Of a DNA stretch of 11,722 bases, positions 1 to 7,096 are shown one piece after another. Below the pieces are notes generated by a model, which ran no database searches, had not been told where the DNA came from, and saw only the letters and a program-made list of their open reading frames with translations. This DNA comes from Flavobacteriaceae bacterium (GTDB lineage Bacteria > Bacteroidota > Bacteroidia > Flavobacteriales > Flavobacteriaceae). The stretch lies in NCBI GenBank assembly GCA_002714815.1, contig PAYI01000005.1, forward strand, positions 167,457 through 179,178, in the 5' to 3' direction. Made by a program: the position numbers and the translations under genes. Position 1 is the first letter of the stretch. Each line of letters begins with the position of its first letter.

Positions 1-1
1 T

Positions 2-271
2 GAAATTCCAGACAAGTATCCAGATAGTGCTTGGTACAGCTACTATGATTTTACTTGTGATTATGAAACTTGTCAAACTATAGAATATTTATACTGGGCT
101 TTGACCTCGTTAATGGGTGCTCAAAAAAACAGAATAGAGGAAATTAAAGATGAATGGAAATTGAACACAAGAGAATTAGTTCAATCAAAAGACACTATTA
201 TATTCAACCTTTTAACTAATCCTATATATAAAATGCCTAAGGTTTTACCAGATGGGACATATAAACATTAG
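2..271 (+). CDS. C-terminal end of an unidentified, probably secreted protein (5' truncated by window edge)
   Basis: The frame is open from the first base and ends at TAG 269-271, giving 89 residues of a protein that begins before the window. The visible part is rich in aromatic and acidic residues (DSAWYSYYDFTCDYETC), with two Cys five residues apart. A helix-like stretch (IEYLYWALTSLMGAQ) follows, and the end is LLTNPIYKMPKVLPDGTYKH. There is no TM segment and no type IX secretion C-terminal signal. The style resembles C-termini of large flavobacterial secreted proteins, some of which carry N-terminal InlB-type repeats like the next two genes; this is recollection of a pattern, not a family assignment. 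It is on the same strand as the following surface lipoprotein genes, about 180 bp upstream, so it may belong to the same cluster. Function unknown. Confidence 0.8.
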   Translation, partial: EIPDKYPDSAWYSYYDFTCDYETCQTIEYLYWALTSLMGAQKNRIEEIKDEWKLNTRELVQSKDTIIFNLLTNPIYKMPKVLPDGTYKH

Positions 272-302
272 TTAAATTAAAAACAGATACTTAATAAAAT
301 AG

Positions 303-347
303 AGGCAGATATATATTATGTTTTTACTATGAAGCCATTTTCTGCCT
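303..347 (+). terminator. Possible stem-loop after the first gene
   Basis: A perfect 7-bp inverted repeat, AGGCAGA (303-309) and TCTGCCT (341-347), is separated by a 31-base AT-rich loop about 30 bp downstream of the first stop codon. No T-run follows, so it is a weak terminator candidate; it could equally be an unrelated inverted repeat. Confidence 0.25.
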
Positions 348-454
348 GCATATTTCTTGCCCATAAAGTTGAGTGTCAAGAAGCATATCGCTTAAATATT
401 ATATTTGTATAATTATTTTTTCTACTTTGCTGAGGGTATATCTAATTTGTTTAT

Positions 455-2173
455 ATGAAAAAAATACTATCAATTTTCATTTTTGTTTCAGTATTGTATT
501 CTTTGCTTTACTCTTGCTCTAGTGATGAGGAAACAACTTCATCGAGTGTTGCCGATATATCTGTCCCTGAGGTTAAAAAATATACTTTAAGTGTTACATC
601 TGAAGATGGGGGCACAATTTCATCTGATGGTGGAACTTATGAAGAAGGAACTGAAATAACTATTTCGGTAACTGCTAATGAGGGTTATGAATTTATAGGA
701 TGGGATGGGATAGAATCTAATGAACCATCTTTAACTATAACACTAAATTCTAATCTTAATATAAAAGCATTATTTAAAATACTAACACTTACTTCAATAG
801 AATTATTAAACCCTCAAGATTCTATTGTAGTAACAGAAGTATATAATCCAATACTAAGAGCAAATTATGAAAACGGTACTTTTAAAGAAATTTCACAAAC
901 TGTATAAATATCATCTCAAAATAATAAAGTCAGTATTAAAGAGAATAATTCAATAGTTGGTGGTGTAAAGGGAGATGAAGTCATTACATTTAAATATGAG
1001 GATCAAAATGTAAGTCAAGAAATATATGTTAATAATATTGAATTTGAGGAGATAGAAGAAAAGTTTAGATCAAGTAACAACGCACAAATTGAAGTGCCAG
1101 TAATTATTATAAATATTTATCATACAAATGATGGAATTATTCATAACGACACAATAGGCCCTTCAGACTATTTTAACATAATAAATCCTCCACTCATTGA
1201 TTTAAAATCAAGAATTAAAAATACATTATACGCAACAAAAAAAGCTATTGAACTTGGAGCCTCCTTTAGAGATTATGGTAAAAATGAAGTATCTAGTTAT
1301 ATCTCAATTGATACAAAAGCCTATATCAATGTTTATACAAATGAAGAAAATTCATACTTAACAAAGTCACACTACTATTTAAGTAAAAGAACATATGATT
1401 ATCATACCCTGTTCAATGATCTAAATCTTGAGGGAATTATTAGAAATGAATTAGTCAAGGAAATATGGATAACAGAATTTGCTTATGGAGAATTTCCTTC
1501 CTTAGTAGATAACAATCTCTATGAAAATAGCAAAGACAGTACAATCCCAGAAACAAATATGTCAAGTCCATTCACAGGTGATATTTCAAACAGTTATAAG
1601 ATTCCAGATGATTTACCTATATATGATAATACTTATGTCGTTTATGGAAATAGTGGTGCTAGAAGTTTGGATACAAATATTCATAATAGAGGACATCAGA
1701 TTGAAAGCCAACTCTCATTTATTGAAAAAAACAAAATAAATGGAGAAGAACTTTTCTGGAATAAATTCGTTGGTGTTAATTATGATAAATATGGTCTAGA
1801 TTACTATTCTGCAGTTCCTAATGGGAGATGCGGAAACACACATTTCCCTCCAAATGGAGACGATGATTATGATTATTGTAACTCAATATCAATTGAATCC
1901 GATTTATTTAATTGGACCCCACAAGGGGGGGACAAAACAATTATAAATTGTGAAACATGGTCAAATATTAATTATAATACCCCTGATGTTAATTATTACA
2001 ATTTGAATAAAATAGAAGTAAAATGGTTAATTACATGGTTTCAATCTATACCAGGTTATAATAATAACATAAGCTACTTAAGAGATGGTAATAACTATAA
2101 TTTAACTAATTGGTGGGATTTGTTTTATAATTGGGATAATGCTATAAAAGAAGGCAAAACACTTTGGGAATGA
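455..2173 (+). pseudogene. Surface lipoprotein with InlB-type repeat, interrupted by one in-frame TAA (905-907)
   Basis: Two open stretches, 455-907 and 908-2173, lie in the same frame and are separated only by TAA at 905-907, so this reads as one 572-codon gene with a nonsense codon at codon 151. The N-terminus has a lipoprotein signal (hydrophobic run, then LLYSC, Cys21) followed by SSDEE, resembling the acidic export signal of Bacteroidota surface lipoproteins. Residues ~42-108 form a divergent InlB B-repeat (GGTISSDGGTYEEGT, YEFIGWDG). Residues ~110-200 look like a Big-type beta domain, and the stop falls inside it. The C-terminal ~370 residues are unrecognised; they contain a possible metal-binding cluster HNRGHQIE (~410-417) and a GRCGNTHFPP segment. 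A GTG at 1094 could start the downstream part, but it lies inside the domain linker and gives no signal peptide. A TATATTTG box lies at 400-407, and a TAATTTGT sits 12 bases before the ATG. A true nonsense mutation, a sequencing error or recoding are all possible. Confidence 0.8.
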
Positions 2174-2210
2174 GTCCATTATTTAATATATCCTCAATTG
2201 AATCATGTTC

Positions 2211-2229
2211 TTTTTTGTAGATTAGGGGA
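2211..2229 (+). promoter_or_regulatory. T-run/TTG plus TAGATTAG box 12 bases before the ATG at 2230
   Basis: Six T then G (2211-2217) run directly into TAGATTAG (2218-2225), followed by four bases (GGGA) and ATG. The box is one mismatch from the Bacteroidota -7 consensus TAnnTTTG. The same geometry recurs at five other starts here. The GGGG just before the ATG could instead be ribosome-binding sequence, though it is too close for a usual one. Confidence 0.5.
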
Positions 2230-2322
2230 ATGGATAGTCTTACAAAAACTCAAAAACTTCTAATTGCGGCTTTACTTTGGATTGCCTTCGGAGTTGTTTT
2301 ATATTTTTACTTTACTAATTAA
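2230..2322 (+). CDS. 30-residue single-pass membrane microprotein
   Basis: A 30-codon frame starts MDSLTKTQK and continues as one hydrophobic helix (about residues 10-28, LLIAALLWIAFGVVLYFYF), ending TN. The short polar N-terminus followed by one TM helix is typical of single-pass microproteins. Its start has the T-run/TAGATTAG box exactly 12 bases upstream, the arrangement seen at other starts in this window, which supports it as a real gene. It lies 56 bp after the interrupted lipoprotein gene and 8 bp before another tiny frame. A second 30-residue microprotein of similar layout (MDKSEKQK then one helix) occurs at 9466; similarity beyond layout is weak. Function unknown. Chance occurrence cannot be excluded at this length. 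Confidence 0.5.
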   Translation: MDSLTKTQKLLIAALLWIAFGVVLYFYFTN

Positions 2323-2330
2323 ATTTAAAT

Positions 2331-2399
2331 ATGGATAACAAAATAGTAGTACTTCTGAAAGAAAGAGTATTTTGGTTAGTAAGGAAAAAGAAAAAATAA
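2331..2399 (+). CDS. Possible 22-residue basic peptide
   Basis: The frame MDNKIVVLLKERVFWLV ends in RKKKK. It starts 8 bp after the preceding microprotein and could be co-transcribed with it. The amphipathic or hydrophobic middle and poly-basic end would suit a membrane-associated peptide. There is no clear ribosome-binding site, no start-site box and no recognised family. This is a weak call based only on position and composition. Confidence 0.25.
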   Translation: MDNKIVVLLKERVFWLVRKKKK

Positions 2400-2423
2400 A
2401 CTTTTAATAATAATGAAATCGAT

Positions 2424-4907
2424 ATGAAGAATTTTTATTTCTTCTTCTTAGTTGTTTTATTACTTACTAATTGCACAAAGGAGTTTATTCTAGATGTTAG
2501 AGTTAATCCTGTAGAAGGTGGAAATGTTTTTCCTTCAGAGGGAACATTTAAAGAGGGAAGTACTGTGACGCTTAATGCAACCCCAAATCTTGAGTATCAA
2601 TTTACTGGTTGGTCCGGTGATGCAAATGGCACTAATACTTCTGTTCAAGTAACTATTGATGATAATAAAAATGTAGTTGCTAATTTTAAACTACGCCAAT
2701 ATGAATTGATTACCAATGTTAAAGGAGAAGGTATAATATCTGAATCAATTGTAAATACTGGAAAATCTACTGACTATGATTCAGGTACAACGGTTAGGCT
2801 GGAAGCAGTCCCATCAAAAGGATATTATTTTACTGGTTGGTCTGGAGATCTAACAGGGGAAACAAATCCTGCTCAAATCACAATTGATAAACCAAAAAAT
2901 GTAACAGCAACTTTTGAAAAGCTTTCATATGAGCTTCGTATTCAAGTATTAGGTGAAGGTAGTGTCTCAGAACAAATTATTAATACAGGAAAATCTACAG
3001 ATTATCTTTATGATACTACCGTGAGATTAACTGCAACATCAGAGGACGGTTCTGATTTTATCGAGTGGGAAGATGAAGGAGCTTTGATTGATGAAAATCC
3101 ATTTGATATAACTGTTACTGAGCCTACATTTATTAAAGCGATTTTTGAGTATGATCTCTTTAATGAAGTGGTTGGTAAATGGAAGGTAAAAAAGAAAAAA
3201 CCAAAAAGAGAAGAAAAATCTATTGGTTTTGATGTATATAATATTGTTTTTTACAGAAACCGAACATTTAAGTTAAACTACTCCTCTGGTCAAATAAGTG
3301 GAACTTTTAATGTTACCTCTAACAGTGAAATTTCTTTAAATAATATTGGATTAATTACCAATGTCATAATATCTCAAGACCAGATCGACTTTAATATAAA
3401 TATTACTTCACTGTTTCAGTTTGATGTTACAGGAAATAGAGTTAAAGATTTCCAGCAATATAAAACAGCTATACCGGATCAATATTTTGAACAAGGATTA
3501 ATTGACCTTGGCTATGATAATTCTCTTGATGGTTATATTGATGATTCTGCTTTATTAACCATAAACAATCTGGATTTAAGTGATAAACAGATATCTAATC
3601 TCTCAGGATTGGAAGAGTTTATTAATCTGACTAGTTTAAATTTAAGTGGAAATAGTATTTTATCAATTTCGCTTGTTAATTTAAATAAACTAACCTCTCT
3701 TGATCTTAGAAATACAGGAATAACAGAATTAGATCTTTCACAAAACAATAAACTTAACTCTTTGTATCTATCTGGAAATACAGAATTAAGTTGTGTTAAA
3801 GTTAGTCCACAGATTTACCAACAGATTCCAGCAGGATGGATATATGATAATACAACTAGTTTTGAATTAGAATGTGATTGTCCAATTCTATCACTTATTT
3901 CTGGAACTCAAAGTCAAACTATATGTGATGGTGAGGCTATGGGAGAAATAGTATTTGAATTTGGAGGAACAGATGTAAATATAAATGTGGAGACTATGCC
4001 TTGTTGTATTGGTATTCAATCAAATACAAATAATGGTCAAATAACAATATCTGGTACTCCAGTATTTACAAAAGAGTTTTATACATTTTCAGTCTTTACT
4101 TCAGATGGAAATAATAACTGTAATCAGGTTTCACAAACTATTACTTTGAATAAGAACCAAAACACACCTTCAATAAACCTTGATTCAGGGTCATATCTTC
4201 AAAATATAGAATTAGGAAACAACATGGTCCCCATAGTTGTTACATTTGACGATACAATATCAGGGTTAAATGTTACGGGACTTCCTTATACCCAGTTAGG
4301 TAATGCCGTTACCATTTATACAACTTTTGATTCGGTGGGGACATATAGAGGAACTATTACAACAATTAGTAATGCAGAGTGTGAAATAGATCAAAGTATT
4401 GAAATAAATGTTACTTCTCCTATTAATAATATAACAGATGGAGGCGGAACTTCTAATAGCTTGAATACTAACGAAACTAATTCTAGTGATGCAACTGGAA
4501 GCTATACTTATAATGAAAATAATATCACCTTTACCAAGGAAGATGGTGCTGATCCAAATCTAGAAGCTAATCAAGATAGAATTACGCCTAATGTTTGGAT
4601 TACAAGGGGAAATGGAGGAGGACAAATATTTAATGCTAAGGTTGAAACCAATCCAAACAATATAGATATAATAATGGATAAGATAGAAAGCCCTATTGGC
4701 ACAAAATGGGCCATAGGGACTTTAGATCAGAAAGAGTCTTTATATTTTGAGAATTTTAGGAGTGCTGTTAATAATAAGCCAAAAAACATAGTTGGCACAG
4801 ATCTGGTGCTTTACTTGGTTGAAGATAATATTTATTTATCTGTAAAGTTTACATCTTGGTCGCAAGGTAGAAAAGGAGGCTTTTCTTATATAAGAAGTTT
4901 TGAATAA
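2424..4907 (+). CDS. Large multidomain surface lipoprotein: three InlB B-repeats, lipocalin-like segment, leucine-rich repeats, Ig/PKD-like segments
   Basis: 827 residues, intact. A lipoprotein signal ends LLLTNC (Cys17; Asn at -1 is tolerated in Bacteroidota). Three divergent InlB B-repeats span ~24-90, 92-167 and 168-242, with FTGWSGD in the first two and a degenerate FIEWEDE in the third. Residues ~244-340 start EVVGKWKVKKKK and look like a lipocalin-type beta domain. Residues ~347-485 are leucine-rich repeats of the flavobacterial type, introduced by IPDQYFEQGLIDLGYDN (LDLSDKQISNLSGL, LTSLNLSGNS, LTSLDLRNT). Residues ~486-575 and ~580-665 are Ig/PKD-like. The last ~140 residues (from ~690: ITFTKEDGAD, NVWITRGN, KFTSWSQG) resemble a C-terminal unit I recall from other flavobacterial secreted proteins, but I cannot name a family. 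It is probably exposed on the cell surface for adhesion or ligand binding (inference). No catalytic motif was seen. Confidence 0.85.
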   Translation: MKNFYFFFLVVLLLTNCTKEFILDVRVNPVEGGNVFPSEGTFKEGSTVTLNATPNLEYQFTGWSGDANGTNTSVQVTIDDNKNVVANFKLRQYELITNVKGEGIISESIVNTGKSTDYDSGTTVRLEAVPSKGYYFTGWSGDLTGETNPAQITIDKPKNVTATFEKLSYELRIQVLGEGSVSEQIINTGKSTDYLYDTTVRLTATSEDGSDFIEWEDEGALIDENPFDITVTEPTFIKAIFEYDLFNEVVGKWKVKKKKPKREEKSIGFDVYNIVFYRNRTFKLNYSSGQISGTFNVTSNSEISLNNIGLITNVIISQDQIDFNINITSLFQFDVTGNRVKDFQQYKTAIPDQYFEQGLIDLGYDNSLDGYIDDSALLTINNLDLSDKQISNLSGLEEFINLTSLNLSGNSILSISLVNLNKLTSLDLRNTGITELDLSQNNKLNSLYLSGNTELSCVKVSPQIYQQIPAGWIYDNTTSFELECDCPILSLISGTQSQTICDGEAMGEIVFEFGGTDVNINVETMPCCIGIQSNTNNGQITISGTPVFTKEFYTFSVFTSDGNNNCNQVSQTITLNKNQNTPSINLDSGSYLQNIELGNNMVPIVVTFDDTISGLNVTGLPYTQLGNAVTIYTTFDSVGTYRGTITTISNAECEIDQSIEINVTSPINNITDGGGTSNSLNTNETNSSDATGSYTYNENNITFTKEDGADPNLEANQDRITPNVWITRGNGGGQIFNAKVETNPNNIDIIMDKIESPIGTKWAIGTLDQKESLYFENFRSAVNNKPKNIVGTDLVLYLVEDNIYLSVKFTSWSQGRKGGFSYIRSFE

Positions 4908-4983
4908 TAATTTTAATTCTATTAATTCATCTGTGGATCCCAATTATTTTAAAATTTCTTAGGATAACTTTTGAAAAAGATCT

Positions 4984-5002
4984 TTTTTATTAGCTTTAAC
5001 AA
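4984..5002 (+). promoter_or_regulatory. TAGCTTTA box 12 bases before an ATT start
   Basis: A T-rich run (4983-4988) precedes TAGCTTTA (4991-4998), followed by four bases (ACAA) and ATT at 5003. The box and spacing match the start-site signature at 7778 and 9466, which precede ATG codons. It is the main reason for choosing ATT as the start of the next gene. Confidence 0.4.
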
Positions 5003-5176
5003 ATTAAACATTTATTAAAAATATTATCTAAGCCTCCAGTGGCTTTAGCGGGGACATTTTGTGCTATTCTACCTGTTTTGTCTTACCATTTCTTTGGTGA
5101 TACTGTCGGATATATTATAGCAGCAATATTTTTTACAACATGGCTTTCTTTGTTAGTTATTAATTGGAACAAATAA
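5003..5176 (+). CDS. 57-residue two-helix membrane microprotein with probable ATT start
   Basis: The frame runs from a stop at 4997-4999 to TAA 5174-5176 with no ATG or TTG near its beginning. Candidate starts are ATT (5003) and GTG (5039). From ATT the protein begins with a basic segment KHLLKILSKPP. Two hydrophobic helices follow (about 13-32, ending AILPVLSYHFFG, and 33-53, IIAAIFFTTWLSLLVI), and the end is NWNK. The positive N-terminus before the first helix looks coding, which argues against GTG. A TAGCTTTA box lies exactly 12 bases before the ATT, as at other starts here. ATT is a rare but genuine initiator (for example infC). Alternatively an ancestral ATG has mutated and the gene is dying. 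Function unknown. Confidence 0.45.
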   Translation: MKHLLKILSKPPVALAGTFCAILPVLSYHFFGDTVGYIIAAIFFTTWLSLLVINWNK

Positions 5177-5238
5177 TTTATCCATATCCTATTTTTAACA
5201 TAATAGTAAAGTTATAGTCCCTATAAATAAGTCCACTT

Positions 5239-5322
5239 TTATCTTTTTGAATGTGTCCCATCACAATATCCGTCAGGGTCACTAGTCAAATGGCATCCAC
5301 ATAATGGTCTTGAGTCTTTCAT
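5239..5322 (-). CDS. 27-residue CDGSH-like iron-sulfur miniprotein
   Basis: The frame encodes MKDSRPL, then CGCHLTSDPDGYCDGTH, then SKR. Cys8, Cys10, Cys20 and His24 form C-x-C-x9-C-x3-H with the signature CDGTH, close to the CDGSH [2Fe-2S] ligand set (mitoNEET-type C-x-C-x8-C-x3-H), with one extra residue in the loop. CDGSH proteins bind a redox-active [2Fe-2S] cluster. A usual CDGSH domain is about 40 residues, so this would be a bare cluster-binding core, perhaps working as a dimer. The ORF is too short to stand on length; the case rests on the ligand pattern in an otherwise AT-rich spacer. It lies ~210 bp downstream of the AstE/AspA-family gene on the same strand. A palindrome lies 58 bases upstream of its start. 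Confidence 0.5.
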   Translation of the reverse strand: MKDSRPLCGCHLTSDPDGYCDGTHSKR

Positions 5323-5379
5323 TTTCAAAGCATTTAATTAATTAGAGCAAATTTGATTATAATTGAAAAGCTAAATAAC

Positions 5380-5395
5380 ATTTGTACATACAAAT
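5380..5395. promoter_or_regulatory. Palindrome ATTTGTA-CA-TACAAAT, possible operator
   Basis: A perfect 7-bp inverted repeat with a 2-base centre is the size of a typical dimeric-repressor site. It sits in the ~210-bp spacer between the end of the AstE/AspA-family gene and the CDGSH-like frame, both on the minus strand, so it would most naturally serve the latter. No regulator is identifiable and AT-rich DNA makes short palindromes common. Confidence 0.3.
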
Positions 5396-5535
5396 ATCTT
5401 ATATTGTTATAACAAAAAGCTTTTTTATCAAGTTTAATTCTATACTAAAAATTTGCATCTCTAAATCTTGACTTATATGACTGAATTATACAGAAAATAC
5501 ACTTAAGAAATAATTAAAGATGTTCACATATCATT

Positions 5536-6573
5536 TTAATAAGTGCTAATGCTAAATAAAGTACTGTCTTCATTTATTGGAGGTGTACCTGTCATATATA
5601 ATATAACTCCAGATACAGGTGAAAATATTTGTTGAATTATTTCTCCAAATTCATCAGTTATATATCCTAATTTCTGATCTTTTATAACTTTATCTCCCGC
5701 TTTAAATTTTGTATAAAAAATTCCTTGAACTGAAGAGCGTAAGTAAATAGGACTATTCATTAATTGAAATTTTGTATCACCTAATGGATCATTATATTCA
5801 TACATTTCAAGTTTTTTGAGAATCCTAAAATACCCTCTTTTTATTCTTTGAACCGCTTCAGGCTGAACATATCCAAGTTTACCACTTTCAAAGCTTAAAG
5901 CAATCTTACCAACTTTACAAGCCTGTTTAAAAGCATATAGTGCAGGTTGGTTATCTTTTATGGTATATGGATATGATATTACATTCTCAAATCCACTATA
6001 CTCGCTAAGCTCCTTAGAAATCATTGTTTGTTGGGGATATTTCTTATTATCGTAAAAACATACAAATGGCAATAAATCTTCATTAGCATCACCACTGTGT
6101 GCATCAAGAAAAACATCAGTTATAGGAATAATTTTTGAACTTATAAAATGTGCTATTTTTTCAGAAACAGTTCCATTTTTAATGCCTGGAAAAATTCTGT
6201 TTATATTTTTTTTATCAATTGGATTTACATAAGGTGTGCTCTTATAAAATGATCCAATGTTAGTTATAGGGATTATTATTATTGAGCCAATTAATTTTGA
6301 AGGCTTTAATTCCTTTATTAACTCCTGAGTAGCAATTATAGGTGCGTATTCAGCTCCATGTACCCCCGCTAAAATTGTAAAAACCTTCCCTCTTTGTTTA
6401 CCCTTTATTATCAATATTGGAAGAGATGTTTTATTTCCAAGGTCGTCTGTAAACTCTAATTTTAATTTATGACTATTTGACCTTGAAGTATTTTTGTATA
6501 AGCTATCAAATTTATTTTGAGATAATAAAGAGGTAGATATTATTATAAATAAAGTAATTAATATTTTTCTCAT
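5536..6573 (-). CDS. Secreted succinylglutamate desuccinylase/aspartoacylase-family zinc hydrolase
   Basis: 345 residues, with a cleavable signal peptide (MRKILITLFIIISTSLLSQ). The M14-type AstE/AspA fold is shown by GVHGAEY (zinc ligands His72 and Glu75), NINRIFPG (~123-130), DAHSGD (His159, third zinc ligand) and SFESG (probable catalytic Glu229). The C-terminal ~65 residues form the small beta domain usual in the family (AGDKVIKDQKLGYI, FGEIIQQIFSPVSGVIL). The family cleaves acyl or amide bonds such as N-acyl amino acids; the substrate cannot be read from the sequence. Export makes a periplasmic role likely rather than arginine catabolism by AstE. The start was set at 6573 because the signal peptide begins there; a frame extension to 6630 adds only low-complexity Asn-rich residues. 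It is transcribed alone, divergently from the CPXCG/Kazal pair. Confidence 0.85.
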   Translation of the reverse strand: MRKILITLFIIISTSLLSQNKFDSLYKNTSRSNSHKLKLEFTDDLGNKTSLPILIIKGKQRGKVFTILAGVHGAEYAPIIATQELIKELKPSKLIGSIIIIPITNIGSFYKSTPYVNPIDKKNINRIFPGIKNGTVSEKIAHFISSKIIPITDVFLDAHSGDANEDLLPFVCFYDNKKYPQQTMISKELSEYSGFENVISYPYTIKDNQPALYAFKQACKVGKIALSFESGKLGYVQPEAVQRIKRGYFRILKKLEMYEYNDPLGDTKFQLMNSPIYLRSSVQGIFYTKFKAGDKVIKDQKLGYITDEFGEIIQQIFSPVSGVILYMTGTPPINEDSTLFSISTY

Positions 6574-6693
6574 TAAAATTCTTTTATTGATCCTGCTTAA
6601 ATTATTATTGTTATTAGTAATCCTTATCAATTTAATTAGTTAATGTTTAAAGATATGGAAATAGAGAAGTTTATAGATAAAATCCAAATGGTG

Positions 6694-6712
6694 TTTTTTG
6701 TAATTTTGATTT
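6694..6712 (+). promoter_or_regulatory. T-run/TTG plus perfect TAATTTTG box 12 bases before ATG 6713
   Basis: Six T then G run into TAATTTTG (6701-6708), a perfect match to the Bacteroidota -7 element TAnnTTTG. Four bases (ATTT) then lead to ATG. Transcription would start at or within a base or two of the ATG. No convincing -33 TTG is visible. Confidence 0.55.
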
Positions 6713-6883
6713 ATGCTTGAACATTTTTTTATATGTCCTTTTTGTTGGCAAGAAATTTCAATGTTATTGGAAAGTTCAGCCGAAGTTCAAAATTATATTG
6801 AGGATTGTGAAGTATGTTGCCAACCTATTCAAGTTGAATACTTATTTCAAGATGAAATAAAGTCTTTTGAAATTGTTTCATGA
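6713..6883 (+). CDS. CPXCG-motif cysteine-rich protein (PF14255 type)
   Basis: 56 residues beginning MLEHFF. Two Cys pairs, CPFC (Cys8, Cys11) and DCEVCC (Cys32, Cys35, Cys36), frame the domain, and CCQPI follows; this is the standard layout of the small CPXCG family, which probably binds zinc. The length is normal for the family. The residue after the first pair is Trp instead of the usual Gly. The family's function is unknown. The stop TGA overlaps the ATG of the Kazal lipoprotein (ATGA at 6880-6883), so the two are probably translationally coupled. The start is supported by the TAATTTTG box exactly 12 bases upstream. The gene is divergent from the AstE/AspA-family gene. Confidence 0.85.
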   Translation: MLEHFFICPFCWQEISMLLESSAEVQNYIEDCEVCCQPIQVEYLFQDEIKSFEIVS

Positions 6884-7092
6884 AACTTAAATCACTTATT
6901 GCTATAGCAATCTTATCTTTAATTAGTTGTAATTTAAAAGAGATTGATTGCACAGGGTCAGAAAATAGATTTGAAATAGCTTGTACTAGAGAATATGCAC
7001 CCGTTTGTGGATGTAACAATAAAACTTATTCAAATAAATGCGAGGCTAGTGCTTGGGGAATAGAAGATTATATTGATGGATCTTGTTTGTAG
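6880..7092 (+). CDS. Kazal-type serine protease inhibitor lipoprotein
   Basis: 70 residues. The lipoprotein signal ends LSLISC (Cys17), then a short linker leads to one Kazal domain from ~24 to 69. Six Cys (24, 35, 43, 45, 54, 69) and CTREYAPVCGCNNKTYSNKC match the Kazal pattern. By analogy with ovomucoid domains (ACTLEYRPLCG), the reactive-site P1 residue is Arg37, predicting inhibition of trypsin-like proteases. It is anchored to a membrane, probably the outer one, so it would act on extracellular or periplasmic proteases, such as those of predators, competitors or the cell itself (inference). It overlaps the CPXCG gene by 4 bp and is followed after 19 bp by another small lipoprotein gene. 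Confidence 0.9.
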   Translation: MKLKSLIAIAILSLISCNLKEIDCTGSENRFEIACTREYAPVCGCNNKTYSNKCEASAWGIEDYIDGSCL

Positions 7093-7096
7093 ATTA

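Noticed and set aside
329..412. 27-residue frame starting ATG 329
   Set aside because: It spans the stem-loop arm and the TATATTTG box upstream of the 455 gene, and has no start-site box or plausible protein pattern.
1094..2173. Separate gene starting at GTG 1094
   Set aside because: It is in the same frame as 455-907 and lies downstream of clearly coding sequence (908-1093). There is no signal peptide or start-site box, and the GTG falls in a domain linker.
4974..4987. Palindrome AAAAAGATCTTTTT as a terminator of the 827-residue lipoprotein gene
   Set aside because: The stem has only A-T pairs beyond the GATC centre, so the hairpin would be unstable; it is expected by chance in such AT-rich DNA.
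6574..6630. Upstream start for the AstE/AspA-family protein
   Set aside because: It adds only an Asn-rich, AT-driven stretch before a perfectly placed signal peptide starting at 6573.
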